A stretch of 64,000 bases of DNA from Opitutus sp. ER46 (GTDB taxonomy: Bacteria > Verrucomicrobiota > Verrucomicrobiia > Opitutales > Opitutaceae), in contig NZ_QAYX01000023.1 in assembly GCF_003054705.1 (NCBI RefSeq), positions 620,001-684,000 of the forward strand, given 5' to 3'. The notes under the pieces are model-generated. The model searched no databases. It saw only the letters and a list, made by a program, of their open reading frames with translations, and had not been told where the DNA came from. The translations under genes and the position numbers were made by a program. Positions 53,501 to 61,643 of the stretch are shown here, piece by piece (position 1 is the first letter of the stretch; each line of letters opens with the position of its first letter).

Positions 53501-53611
53501 CACGCGGCCCTGGATGGAGCCCGTGGAGGTCTGTCCTGACGCCACGCCGCAGAGCGTGACGAAGGCCGCGAGCAGGAAGCACGCGCGGCGCAGCATGGTG
53601 TGGGTTTGCAT
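50513..53611 (-). CDS. TonB-dependent outer-membrane receptor of the pectin locus
   Basis: 1,032 residues from the ATG at 53611 (MQTHTMLRR), followed by a signal peptide ending ASGQ. A carboxypeptidase-regulatory-like domain (~26-105, GRVLDAATNRYLNNA) precedes the plug (~125-290; FLKFLPGVTVDY, VSVRGFGAQFSSVYVDG) and a ~700-residue beta-barrel that ends in Phe. This is the SusC-like layout, but no SusD partner is nearby. It should import an oligosaccharide with TonB energy. Placement after the GH28 gene and before DUF4861 and kduID suggests oligogalacturonides. It is related throughout to the receptor at 56950-60057 (shared EQVSINN and PADALGG/PADGLGG segments). Confidence 0.9.
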   Translation of the reverse strand: MQTHTMLRRACFLLAAFVTLCGVASGQTSTGSIQGRVLDAATNRYLNNARVTVSGTNVSAFTNEYGEYRIHNLPPGEVSLDVFYSGLPPQNVKVQVPAGQVITQDVSLGRAADQPIVLEAMTVKSGRETNLAAIAVNEQRFAPNIKTVIESDAFGDVAEGNVGEFLKFLPGVTVDYVAADVRTVSVRGFGAQFSSVYVDGFRMASAASGSAIRAFEFEQVSINNAARIEVAKVPTPAMPADALGGSVNMISKNAFEREGAQFNYRAYVNFNSEDPKPFDKSPGPSKKPTYKVLPGADFDLTLPLSKNVGLVVTGLTSNQFNEQHRSQPQWNYAQGGGTYTPTGGGAVTLPTATATNPYLQQYQMQDGPKNSFRDSFSAKVDWRISPESTFWAGYQFNWYHSFFGNRNLTWEAGTNGAPTTAAGTPLAWGPGFTESASGRGSVRHGTSFRDKYGQANALLAKYRYNGRTWEFDAGAGYSTSKSWYRDTGDDHFSEVRTTLQGVSRVLFSDYREDRPNTIRAVTAAGADIDPYNLANYRLNTVRSNPLDARDEFTNAHANVARELNFLPFTAKLRGGIDVRRQDRDIQRYDTTWNFVGPDGVANSADDNAATFLDESYGPYSGWGFDNVQWPSPHALYDAFKNTSAWFVQTADQARNAERFRIQNSQRLRETISAAYLQAEAKLLNNRLTLVGGVRFEKTEDRGNGPLTPTPGLTLADVRANWRERGLHVDESYDGYYPSLHATYEITPDLLVRAAYAATLGRPDFGNILPLVRANLTSTQANDGVGDLDPGLIRYNNTELKPYEADNYDVSLEYYFRNGGLASVGLFRKDIDGFFETRQRAATLADFTALGLDPSLMEPGVNYVVASTFNSASMARITGVELNFRLPLTFIPRFGEYLTFFANATKLDLDGSAQADFRGFIEESANAGITYSRNPLTLRINANFRGRQINSPQGGGVYGTGAGFNEYYAARVNFDVNVEYRLSRKLALFGNVRNIFNEPQDLERYNSVSPGYARLYRREKFGAQITLGVKGTF

Positions 53612-53797
53612 GGGGGTAGTGCAGCGGCGGCCCGCATGGCGCGGCCGGGATCGGGATGATCGCGGCGTGGGAGCGACACGCAGGCTGTCGATACAAACGG
53701 TTCGCCTGCGCACGCCGGGGAGCGGGCGCCGCGCAGCAGCCAGCGGCCCCGCGCGCGAGGCGCGTGGGCCGTCTCAGGGTAGGTGGGAAGGAACAGT

Positions 53798-53824
53798 GCG
53801 GCCGCCTCGGGCAGACCGGGGCGG
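53798..53824 (-). terminator. Possible hairpin terminator after GH28
   Basis: Plus-strand ggccgcc (53798-53804) and ggcggcc (53818-53824) form a 7-bp stem, 15 bp past the GH28 stop in the minus direction. There is no T-run, so termination is uncertain. The remaining ~190 bp to the TonB receptor start shows nothing else that I can support. Confidence 0.35.
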
Positions 53825-53838
53825 CCGGTGGGAAAGAG

Positions 53839-55470
53839 TTACTTTTTGGTGACGGCGGCGGCGGTCGCGCCCTCGACGAGGGCCACGTCCGTGGTCGCGG
53901 CGCCGAGGTCGTTGGCCGTGAGCATGATTTGGGCGGACGACTGACCCGCAACCTGAAGGAAAGTGCCCGTGCCCTGCGGGGCGCGGCTGCCGCGGACGAA
54001 AACGTCGCTCGTGTTGCTCAACGCGACGGAGGGCGACTTGCCGTCCTTCGCGAGCGGGGTGACGTCGTCGAGCATGACTCCCTGGGCGGAGTCGAACGCG
54101 ATGGCGCTGCCCTTGGCGGCGGTGACGGCCACGTTCTGGAGCTTGATGCCGTCGACGTGGTCGCCGATGAAGCCGGCGGTGCCGGTGGCGTTGATGTCGC
54201 TGAACCGGAGTTCCTGGACGGAGCGCTCGGTGAGCCCCTCGATGGTCGCGACCTTCTTCGCGTTCACGATCGTCATGTTGCTGTAGCTGAAATTGCGGAA
54301 GAGCGGGGTCTTCTCGCTGACGGGCGCCTCGGCCGACTTGCCGTAGCGCATGGTGATCTCGAGGGCCGTCTTTTGCGCATCCTCGATGACCCAGTTGTCG
54401 AAGCGGAAGTTCTCCATGACGCCGCCGCGCCCGCGCATGCTCTTGATACGGACGCCGACGTCGGTGCCCACCGACACGATGTTGCTGGCGGTGATGTTGC
54501 GGATGCCGCCGGAGGTCTCGCTGCCGATGACGACCGCACCGTGGCCCTTGTACATCACGCAATTGGTGATGGTGATGTACTCGGTCGGGCGGTTGGTGCG
54601 CAGGCCGTCGTTATCGCGGCCGGACTTGATGACGATGCAGTCGTCGCTGGTGGTGAAGAAGCAGTCGCTGATGCGGACGTTGCGGCAGGAGTCGATGTCA
54701 ACGCCGTCGCCGTTGCCGCCTTCACCTTCCGGCGTGGGCTGGCCCTCGGGATCGGCGGAGACGAAGCGGACGCCGCGGACGACGATGTCGTCGGAGTAGA
54801 CCGGGTGGAGCATCCACATGGGCGACTTGAAGAGCGTGACGCCCTCCACGAGGACGTTCTTGCAGTTGTAGATGCCGACGAGCGACGGACGGAGAAACTC
54901 CTTGGCGACCTTGAAGTCATCCGCGGTGAGTTTCTCGCCGGCCTCGATGCGCGCGTAGGCGGTGCGCCATGCCTCGCGGGCGGCGGCCTGATCGACGATG
55001 GGCGTGATGCCCGCGGGCGGCTGGCGCCGGCCTCCGCGCCACCACCAGTTCCAGCCCTGGCCGTTGATCGTGCCGCGGCCGGTGATGGCGATGTTATGCC
55101 GGCCGTTGGCGTAGATCAGCGGCGCGTACGTAAAGACGTTGGTGCACTCCCAGCGGGAGGGAACGACCGGAGAATCAGAGGCGTTGCCGCTGTAGAGCAG
55201 CTCGGCGCCGGCATCGAGGTGCAGGGTGACGTTGTCCACCAGCTCGATCGACCCCGTCACGTACTTGCCGGGCGTCACCCACACCGTGCCTCCGCCGGCG
55301 CTGGCGCACGCGGCCATGACCTTGGCGAAGGCCGCGGTGTTGTTGGTGCGGCCGTCACCCACCGCGCCGAAGTCGGCGGGGTTGAAGACGGTCGGCTTGG
55401 GCTGGGCAACAGCGGAGGAAAACAGGCCCGCGGCGAACGCGAGGGCCCACCAGAATGTCGGCTTGAGCAT
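53839..55470 (-). CDS. Glycoside hydrolase family 28 (polygalacturonase-type)
   Basis: 543 residues from the ATG at 55470, with a signal peptide ending SSAVAQ. It is a right-handed beta-helix pectinase. It starts with the pectate_lyase_3-like NPADFGAVGDGRTNN, and the GH28 motifs follow in order: the equivalent of NTD in GDGVDIDSC, the catalytic pair D276-D277 (TSDDCIVIKSG), the catalytic-site His in KGHGAVVIGSE, and the substrate-binding RIK (VGVRIKSMRG). It hydrolyses alpha-1,4-galacturonosyl bonds in pectin or rhamnogalacturonan, in the periplasm or outside. It is the first gene of the minus-strand pectin locus and is divergent from lacI across 182 bp holding a candidate operator. Confidence 0.93.
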   Translation of the reverse strand: MLKPTFWWALAFAAGLFSSAVAQPKPTVFNPADFGAVGDGRTNNTAAFAKVMAACASAGGGTVWVTPGKYVTGSIELVDNVTLHLDAGAELLYSGNASDSPVVPSRWECTNVFTYAPLIYANGRHNIAITGRGTINGQGWNWWWRGGRRQPPAGITPIVDQAAAREAWRTAYARIEAGEKLTADDFKVAKEFLRPSLVGIYNCKNVLVEGVTLFKSPMWMLHPVYSDDIVVRGVRFVSADPEGQPTPEGEGGNGDGVDIDSCRNVRISDCFFTTSDDCIVIKSGRDNDGLRTNRPTEYITITNCVMYKGHGAVVIGSETSGGIRNITASNIVSVGTDVGVRIKSMRGRGGVMENFRFDNWVIEDAQKTALEITMRYGKSAEAPVSEKTPLFRNFSYSNMTIVNAKKVATIEGLTERSVQELRFSDINATGTAGFIGDHVDGIKLQNVAVTAAKGSAIAFDSAQGVMLDDVTPLAKDGKSPSVALSNTSDVFVRGSRAPQGTGTFLQVAGQSSAQIMLTANDLGAATTDVALVEGATAAAVTKK

Positions 55471-55510
55471 GGTGGTCGGGGGATTGGCGGGGAAAGCGCC
55501 CACAACCAAG

Positions 55511-55526
55511 GCGGACACGTGTCCGC
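55511..55526. promoter_or_regulatory. Candidate operator for the LacI-type regulator
   Basis: GCGGACACGTGTCCGC is a perfect 16-bp palindrome with a central CG, the symmetry typical of LacI/GalR operators. It lies 41 bp upstream of the GH28 start and 127 bp upstream of lacI, in their shared divergent promoter region. A 15/16 copy is at 41899-41914. Confidence 0.6.
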
Positions 55527-55652
55527 GTCAAGTGGATTGTCCCTCGTTCCGACCGAACTCCGGCTCGCGGCGGTGCGCGGCGCGGCGGGCGCCGTTGACA
55601 CCTCTGGGGGGCAACCTTACTACGCCGCTTCCGTCTCCACCGGAGCTCCAAC

Positions 55653-56717
55653 TTGAAAACGTGTCCCGTGATTCGTTCCACCGCTGAGTTTGCGCGCCAT
55701 GTCGGCCTGGCGCGCACGACGGTCTCCCGTGTCCTGAACGGCCAGCCGGGGCTCAAGGCGAAGACGATCGAACGCGTGCAGCGGGCGCTGGCAGAGACCG
55801 GGTTCACCCCCAACGCGCATGCGGTGCACCTGAAAGGCAAGCGCACCTCGATGATCGGCATCTGCATGGAGGACCTGGCGACGCCGCCGGCGGTGCGGAA
55901 GCTGGCGGTGCTGCAGCGGGTGCTGCGGATGCGCGGGTTCTCCTCACTGATCGAGGTGTTCACGCCAGGCGCGGGGCGGGACGTGGTGCGGCACTTCCAG
56001 TCGCTGCGGGTCGAGGCGGTGGTGTTCATCGGCCATTTTCACCGCGAGGAGATGGAGGCGCGCATCGCCGAGCTCACGGCGGCAGGCACGCCGCACGTCG
56101 TCATCGACCACTATGGGCTGAAAGGGGCGAACACGGTGACGCTCGATCGCGCGGCGGGCATGGAGGCCGTGGTCGCGCACCTGTACGACCTGGGCCACCG
56201 GAGATTCGGTCTGCTCGGCGTGACGAAGGGACCGACGAGCCGGATCGACCGGCTGACGGGAATTCACACCGCATTGCGCGACCGCCGGTTGGATTTCGAC
56301 GCGTGCGTCGTATCGCTCGATCACCTGCACGAGCGACGCAACGACTTCGACTACGGGCGGGCGCTGGCGGGGAGCTTTGTGCGCCACCCCGGCCGGCCGA
56401 CGGCGTTCCTCGGCTACAACGACGAGATCGCGATTGGCGCGCTCCGCGGCTTCCAGGAGGCGGGGCTGAAGGTGCCGCGCGATGTCTCGCTGACCGGGTT
56501 CAACAACCAGGATATCTGCCACATGACGTGGCCGACGCTCACGACGGTGGATCAGAACATCGATACGACCGTCGAGGAGGCGGCCGAGGTGCTGATCTCG
56601 CAGCTCGGCAAACCGCTGCGCCCCCGGCCCGTGGTGCGGACGATTGCGCCGCTACTGGTGGTGGGCGAGTCGACGGCGGAGGCCAAAAAGGCTGAAGGGC
56701 TGAAAGCTGAACGCTGA
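55653..56717 (+). CDS. LacI/GalR-family transcriptional regulator
   Basis: 354 residues. The start is taken as the TTG at 55653 because cggag stands 7-8 bases upstream. A GTG at 55668 is the alternative. The helix-turn-helix (~10-30, AEFARHVGLARTTVSRVLNG) and hinge lead into a periplasmic-binding-protein-like effector domain (IGICMEDLATPP, LGYNDEIAIGAL, VSLTGFNNQDI). It is divergent from GH28 and is the natural repressor of the pectin locus, probably released by a uronate derivative. The last codons (AEGLKAER) and the stop lie inside the gctgaaggg intergenic repeat, so the C-terminus was likely set by repeat insertion. Confidence 0.9.
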   Translation: MKTCPVIRSTAEFARHVGLARTTVSRVLNGQPGLKAKTIERVQRALAETGFTPNAHAVHLKGKRTSMIGICMEDLATPPAVRKLAVLQRVLRMRGFSSLIEVFTPGAGRDVVRHFQSLRVEAVVFIGHFHREEMEARIAELTAAGTPHVVIDHYGLKGANTVTLDRAAGMEAVVAHLYDLGHRRFGLLGVTKGPTSRIDRLTGIHTALRDRRLDFDACVVSLDHLHERRNDFDYGRALAGSFVRHPGRPTAFLGYNDEIAIGALRGFQEAGLKVPRDVSLTGFNNQDICHMTWPTLTTVDQNIDTTVEEAAEVLISQLGKPLRPRPVVRTIAPLLVVGESTAEAKKAEGLKAER

Positions 56718-56751
56718 AGGAAGAGAAGGCTGAAGGGCTGAACGCTGAAGG
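56690..56751. repeat. Direct repeats of gctgaaggg type overlapping the lacI 3' end
   Basis: ggctgaagggctgaa recurs at 56690 and 56728, each followed by cgctgaagg-type sequence. The first copy contains the lacI stop codon. These are related to the inverted repeat at 50361-50506. Confidence 0.65.
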
Positions 56752-56781
56752 ACTGAAGCGGAAGATTTGGGGCCTGTCCCG

Positions 56782-56929
56782 CCGGGTCTTTCTCTTGCTC
56801 CTACTCGTCTGCCCCCGCTTTCTCTTACTCTTCCTCTTTCTCTTACTCTCAAAGCCGCTGCCAGTCGCTCTCGCCGACCCGCCGCAGTGGGAGAGAAAGA
56901 GAAAGAGTAGGAGCAAGAGTAAGACCCGG
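56782..56929. repeat. Intergenic inverted repeat family, copy F (best-matched arms)
   Basis: The 25-nt arm at 56782-56806 (starting ccgggtctttctcttgctcc) is the reverse complement of 56905-56929 at 24 of 25 positions. Further C/T (56819-56850) and G/A (56891-56907) blocks lie inside. It separates the convergent lacI and TonB-receptor genes and could serve both as a bidirectional transcript end. Confidence 0.75.
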
Positions 56930-56949
56930 AGTGGGCAGACGCCCGGAGG

Positions 56950-59900
56950 TCAGAACGTGCCGCGGACGCCGAGGGCGAACTGGATGCCGAATTCTTCGGC
57001 GCGGTACAGGTGGGCGTAGCCGGGGGTCTCAGTGGCGTAACGCTCAAGCACCTGCGGCGTGTTCAGGATGTTGCGGGCGTTCGCGAAGAAGGCGAAGCGT
57101 TTGCTGAACGTGTACTCGAAGTTCACGTCGAGGTTCGTGCGGGAATCGTAGTACTCGTACACGTTGGTGCCGGTGGATGACTGGAGGCTGTTCCGCTGCC
57201 GCCCGCGGTAGTTCCATTTCACCATTACGACGAAGGGCTTCTTGCTGAACGTCAGGCCCAGGTTGCCGCTGCGGGGCACGAAGCGGTTGAAGTCCGCGTT
57301 GTTCGGGCCCTGCAGGTGCAGGGAGGTGCCGTTGGCGCTCAGGGTAAAATACCGCCCCCAGGACCAGGGGAGCAGCGCGAGCGACTGCGTGTAGTTGAAC
57401 TCGGCGCCGGAGACCTTGGCCGAGCCGATGTTCACGGAACGCTGCAGCGTGAGGACGCCGACGTAGGCGGGATCGAGGTCAAACTCCGCCGCGTCGGCGG
57501 CCGTGAGCAGCGTGCTGGTTGTGCCAAAGAAGTTGGAAATCTCCTTGTAGAACCCGCCGGCTGAGACGACGCCGCCTTTCGGGAAGTAGTACTCGAGCGA
57601 GGCGTCATAGCTGTCGGCCTGCCAGGGCTTCAGGTTCGGGTTGGTGGCGATGACCGTCATGGCGGGGATGCTGCCGAGGCCGTCGGAGCTGTCGGCGGCG
57701 CTGGTGTCGTTTACGCGCACGCTTGGGAGGATGTTGCCAAAATCGGGGCGGCCGAGGGTGCGGGCGTAGGCGAAGCGGGCCAGGAAGTTCTCCCGGATGT
57801 TGTAGGTGAGGTGGAGGCTCGGATACAGCGCGCCGTAGCTTTTCTCGGCTTTGAAACCGCGCTCGCGGCGCGTGATCCAGACCTCCTGGACGGAGCCGAC
57901 GGCCCCGGCCTCGGTGCGCCGTGAGCCGTCGTTGTTGAACGCGTTGCGCGGATCCACGAGGGCGCCGAGCCCCACGTCCTCGGTGCGCTCGTAACGGGCG
58001 CCGGTGACAACGCGCAGCTGGTTGTCGAACAGCGTGGCCTCGAGCTGGAGGAAGGGCGCGTGCACGGTCTCGCGGAAGCGCTGCGAATTGCCGATGCGGA
58101 ACTTCTCGGTCGTGGCCGCCTGCGCGGTGGTCAGCGAGAAGTAGGCCGGCTTGGTGCGATAGAGGTCCGCGAGCTTGTATGGGTCGGCCCACTGAATCGA
58201 CGGGAAGCCCCAGCTTGGGTCTTCGTTGAAGTAGATCGTGTCGAGGTACTGCGCCGCGCCGTCGTCGGCGGAGTTGGCGACGCCATCGGGGCCGACGTAG
58301 GTGATGTCGGACTGGTAGCGGCGGATGTCGCGGTCCTGCCGGCGGACGTCGTAGCCGAGCTTGATCGAGGCCGGGAACTTCAGGGCCCCGAGCTCGCGCT
58401 TGGCGGCGAGCTGGAAGTTCTTGAACTGGTCCTTGGCGTCGAGCGGCTGGGTGCGCAGCGTGGTCACGCGGTAGTTGCCGAGATCATACGGGCTGAGTTC
58501 GACACCGCTGGCATTCAGGGCGGTGAGCTTCGCGGGCCGCTCCGGGCTGATGCCGTCGTAGTTGACGCGCGAGACGCCGACCAGGGTGGTGTTCAGGCCC
58601 GAAAAATGGCCGCGCTCAAGGTCGCGGTACCAGGACTTGGAGACGGAGATGTTGGCGTTGCTGTTCACCTCCCAGCCGTTGTCGGTGTAGCGGTACGTCA
58701 GCGCGAGCGCCGTGAGCCGGCCGTATTTGTCGCGGAAGGCGGCACCCTGGCTGACGGAGCCGCGGCCCGTGGCGCCGGCGGTGAAATCGGGTCCGTAGGT
58801 GAGCGCGACGCCGGTGGCGGGGGAGGGCACGTTGTTGCTGCCGACGTCCCAGTTGAGGTTCCGGTTGCCGAAGAACGAGTGGTAATAATTCGCCTGCACG
58901 CTGGCGGAGAGGACCTGGGTCGGGGTGATGCGCCAGTCGACTTTGATGCTGCCGGAGTCGCGGTAGGTGTTCTTGGGGCCGTCCTGCATCTGGTACTGCC
59001 GCAGGTACGGGGCGGTGAGGGACGAGCCGGCGCCGCTCATGCGCCAGGTCGGCTGCGAGCGGTGCTGTTCGTTGAATTGGTTCGAGGTGAGCCCGTTCAC
59101 CACGATGCCGAGCGTCTTCGAGAGCGGGAGGACGTAGTTGAAGTCGAATCCCGGGAGCACCTTGTAGGTCTTTTCCGTGCCGGGCCCGGGGGTGGACGAG
59201 AACGCCTTCGTGTCCTCGTTGTTGAACGACAGGTACGCGCGGTAGCGGAAGGTGGCCTTGCCCTGCTCAAACGCGTTGCGGCTGACGAGATTCACCGCGC
59301 CGCCAAGACCATCGGCCGGCATGTCGGGCGTGGGCTCCTTCGTCACCTCGACGCGGGACACGTTGTTGATGGAAACCTGCTCCAGCTCGAAGGTGCGGAT
59401 GGAGCTGCCGGAGGCCGCGCTGGCGGTGCGGGCGCCGTCCACACTCACGGACGTGAAGTTGTCGGCGAAGCCGCGCACCGAAATCGTGCGCACATCGGCG
59501 GCGACGTAGTCGACCGTCACGCCGGGGAGGTACTTCACGAACTCGCCGATGTTGCCCTCGGTGACGTCACCGAACGCGTCGGCGGCGACGACGTTCTTGA
59601 TGTTGGCCGAGAAGCGCTGCTCGTTCACCGCGATGTCGGCGGCGTTGGCGGGGCGGGCGGCGGCGACGGTGTACTCGTCGAGCTTCACGACGTCGGACGC
59701 CTCGCCGGTGGCGGCGAGGAGCACATCCTGCTGCACCGTCTGGCCGGGGAGGACGCGGACGGTGACGGTCTGCGGGGCGAGGCCGGTGTAGAATACCTTG
59801 AGGCGGACGTCGCCGGCGGGCAGGTCGGTCAATCGGAAGTCGCCGTACTCGTTGGTGACGGTGGAGCGGAGTGTGCCCTCAATGCTGATTTGGGCGTTGT

Positions 59901-60057
59901 TGAGGTACATGCCGTTGGTGGTGTTGAGCACGCGTCCCGCGACGGTGCCGGTGGCGGCGGGGGCGGTCTGGGCGAACGAGGCGGTGGCGAACACGAAGCA
60001 CGCGGCGATCGCCAGTAGAACGCGGCGTACGACTGAGCTGGGTGGGTTAGGTTTCAT
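56950..60057 (-). CDS. TonB-dependent outer-membrane receptor (second copy)
   Basis: 1,035 residues from the ATG at 60057 (MKPNPPSS), with a signal peptide ending TASFAQ. Carboxypeptidase-regulatory-like domain (~35-110, GRVLNTTNGMYLNNA), plug (YLPGVTVDYVAADVRTISVRG) and large barrel ending in Phe. It is clearly homologous over its length to the receptor at 50513-53611, but it has no polysaccharidase beside it, so its ligand is open. Convergent with lacI. Import of another glycan fragment or a metal chelate is possible. Confidence 0.9.
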   Translation of the reverse strand: MKPNPPSSVVRRVLLAIAACFVFATASFAQTAPAATGTVAGRVLNTTNGMYLNNAQISIEGTLRSTVTNEYGDFRLTDLPAGDVRLKVFYTGLAPQTVTVRVLPGQTVQQDVLLAATGEASDVVKLDEYTVAAARPANAADIAVNEQRFSANIKNVVAADAFGDVTEGNIGEFVKYLPGVTVDYVAADVRTISVRGFADNFTSVSVDGARTASAASGSSIRTFELEQVSINNVSRVEVTKEPTPDMPADGLGGAVNLVSRNAFEQGKATFRYRAYLSFNNEDTKAFSSTPGPGTEKTYKVLPGFDFNYVLPLSKTLGIVVNGLTSNQFNEQHRSQPTWRMSGAGSSLTAPYLRQYQMQDGPKNTYRDSGSIKVDWRITPTQVLSASVQANYYHSFFGNRNLNWDVGSNNVPSPATGVALTYGPDFTAGATGRGSVSQGAAFRDKYGRLTALALTYRYTDNGWEVNSNANISVSKSWYRDLERGHFSGLNTTLVGVSRVNYDGISPERPAKLTALNASGVELSPYDLGNYRVTTLRTQPLDAKDQFKNFQLAAKRELGALKFPASIKLGYDVRRQDRDIRRYQSDITYVGPDGVANSADDGAAQYLDTIYFNEDPSWGFPSIQWADPYKLADLYRTKPAYFSLTTAQAATTEKFRIGNSQRFRETVHAPFLQLEATLFDNQLRVVTGARYERTEDVGLGALVDPRNAFNNDGSRRTEAGAVGSVQEVWITRRERGFKAEKSYGALYPSLHLTYNIRENFLARFAYARTLGRPDFGNILPSVRVNDTSAADSSDGLGSIPAMTVIATNPNLKPWQADSYDASLEYYFPKGGVVSAGGFYKEISNFFGTTSTLLTAADAAEFDLDPAYVGVLTLQRSVNIGSAKVSGAEFNYTQSLALLPWSWGRYFTLSANGTSLHLQGPNNADFNRFVPRSGNLGLTFSKKPFVVMVKWNYRGRQRNSLQSSTGTNVYEYYDSRTNLDVNFEYTFSKRFAFFANARNILNTPQVLERYATETPGYAHLYRAEEFGIQFALGVRGTF

Positions 60058-60559
60058 TGGGGGCAGGACGAAGAACGGAAGCGCCATACGGCGGAGACAC
60101 CGCACGATCGAAGCGGCGGGGTGCGCAGCCGAGGGGAGCCGCGAAGGGCGCTCAAACGCTCCGCGGCTCCGGGATGGCCAGCGGGGAAAGGAGGTGAGCG
60201 GAAAGAAAGCAGCAGCAGCGGAAACGAACGGCGGCGCTCAGTCGCATCGGCCGGTTACGAGCAGGGCGAAACGTGTCGGCGGATGGGGCTGGGGTGCGGA
60301 AACAGGCGGGGTAGTCTGTTTCAGGGGACGCACGGACGCGCCGTTGTCGTTGGTTGATCTATGAATAATGCAGATCGCTTCCAGCCGAAAACCGGCGCGT
60401 GGCGGAGATTACCGAAATTCGGCGACGTACGGTTCCCGAGACGTCGACGCGGACACGAACCGAGCCGCGGCGGCGGCGCGGGACAGTCGAAGACCGCGTG
60501 GACGGCAGCGTACCGGGACGGTGGCCCGAGGGCGGTCCGGCCGGATCCATTCCTCCGCG
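60058..60559. other. 502-bp intergenic region upstream of the second TonB receptor
   Basis: No gene supported. A short open frame begins at 60361 but is Arg/Gly-rich and lacks any recognisable domain. One inverted repeat stands out: gaaacag (60299-60305) and ctgtttc (60316-60322) around a ten-base centre, about 242 bp upstream of the receptor start. It might be a regulator site. Confidence 0.4.
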
Positions 60560-61576
60560 TCAGCGGGCGGCGTTGGCGCGCGGTCCGAGCCCGAGCGCGC
60601 GTGGCAGCAGCAGCTCCCAGTGCGTCTGCGGGATGATCGGGCCCAGGTGCATCACGGTCTCGGCGCCGAGGAGCGAGGCGACGGCGCCGCAGGCCGGCAG
60701 CGGCCAGCCGCGCAGGTAGCCAAAGAGGAAGCCGGCCGCCCAGGAGTCGCCCGCGCCGTTCGTGTCGATCACGTTGGCGACGGCGACGGGCTCGATGCGG
60801 TGGAGGTCGTTGCCTTGGGCGATCCACGCGCCGTCGCGGCCGACCTTGACCGCGGCGAGGACACCATAGCTCGCGAGCCGACGGGCGAGGGTGGGGAAGT
60901 CGGACGTCTGGTCCTCAAACAGGGCGCGGATCTCGTCTTCGTTGGCGAAAACCACGTCGATGCCCTTGTGCAGCTGCGCGAAGATCCAGGCGCGCGCGTC
61001 GTGCACAATCTCGAAGGAGGAAAGATCGATGCTGGTGGTGCAGCCGGCGGCGCGGGCGGCGCTGAGGACGGCCTCGGCGAGCGCGCGGTTGAACACCAGG
61101 TAGCCCTCGATGTGGGCGTGGCGGCAGTCGCGGAAGTCGGCCGCGGTGATCTCCTGCGGCGCGAGCGTCATCGCCGCGCCCAAGTCGGTGCGGAGCGTGC
61201 GCTGGGCGTCGGGCGTCACCAGGGCCAGACAGCGGGCGTTGGGGACGGAGCCGGTCTTGAAGCGGCTGGTGTCGACGCCGATCGTCTGGAAACGGTGACG
61301 GTAAACGCGGGCGAGTTCGTCGTTGCCCAGCTTGCCGAGGAATGTGGTGCGCAGGCCCAGCCGGGTTGCGTTGTACGTTGCGTTGGCCGAAGAGCCGCCG
61401 GTCGCGTAGGCCGGTTCGCCCTCGAGCAGGCCCAGGATGCGCTGCATCTCAGTGGCATCGACCAGGACCATGCCGCCCTTCTCGCCGGCCACGTTGCGGG
61501 CCAGAAAATCGTCCGTGACCCGCGCGAGCAGGTCCATGATGGGAGAACCGACACCGATCAGATCGAAGCTGGGCAT
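60560..61576 (-). CDS. PfkB-family carbohydrate/nucleoside kinase (adenosine-kinase-like)
   Basis: 338 residues. The ribokinase fold is evident from the N-terminal FDLIGVGSPIMD, the GGSSANATYNATRLG substrate-lid and glycine region (~60), and PfkB signature 2 with the catalytic Asp and anion hole in DTNGAGDSWAAGFL. It phosphorylates a sugar or nucleoside hydroxyl with ATP in the cytoplasm. The spacing resembles adenosine kinases and related sugar kinases. Given the uronate genes, 2-keto-3-deoxygluconate is a possible substrate, but sequence alone does not decide. It is followed, 502 bp on, by the TonB receptor on the same strand. Confidence 0.87.
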   Translation of the reverse strand: MPSFDLIGVGSPIMDLLARVTDDFLARNVAGEKGGMVLVDATEMQRILGLLEGEPAYATGGSSANATYNATRLGLRTTFLGKLGNDELARVYRHRFQTIGVDTSRFKTGSVPNARCLALVTPDAQRTLRTDLGAAMTLAPQEITAADFRDCRHAHIEGYLVFNRALAEAVLSAARAAGCTTSIDLSSFEIVHDARAWIFAQLHKGIDVVFANEDEIRALFEDQTSDFPTLARRLASYGVLAAVKVGRDGAWIAQGNDLHRIEPVAVANVIDTNGAGDSWAAGFLFGYLRGWPLPACGAVASLLGAETVMHLGPIIPQTHWELLLPRALGLGPRANAAR

Positions 61577-61643
61577 GGCGAAGCGGAAAGCGGGAGCGGA
61601 CCGAAACGAAAGCGGAGAAAGACGCGCGGGGTCGACGCGTGGG

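Noticed and set aside
51392-60018. Long plus-strand frames opposite the TonB receptors and GH28
   Set aside because: Composition-driven shadows. The minus-strand proteins have full family motifs.
60361-60636. Small plus-strand gene (91 codons) upstream of the second TonB receptor
   Set aside because: Arg/Gly-rich, overlaps the kinase 3' end antisense, no ribosome site or domain.
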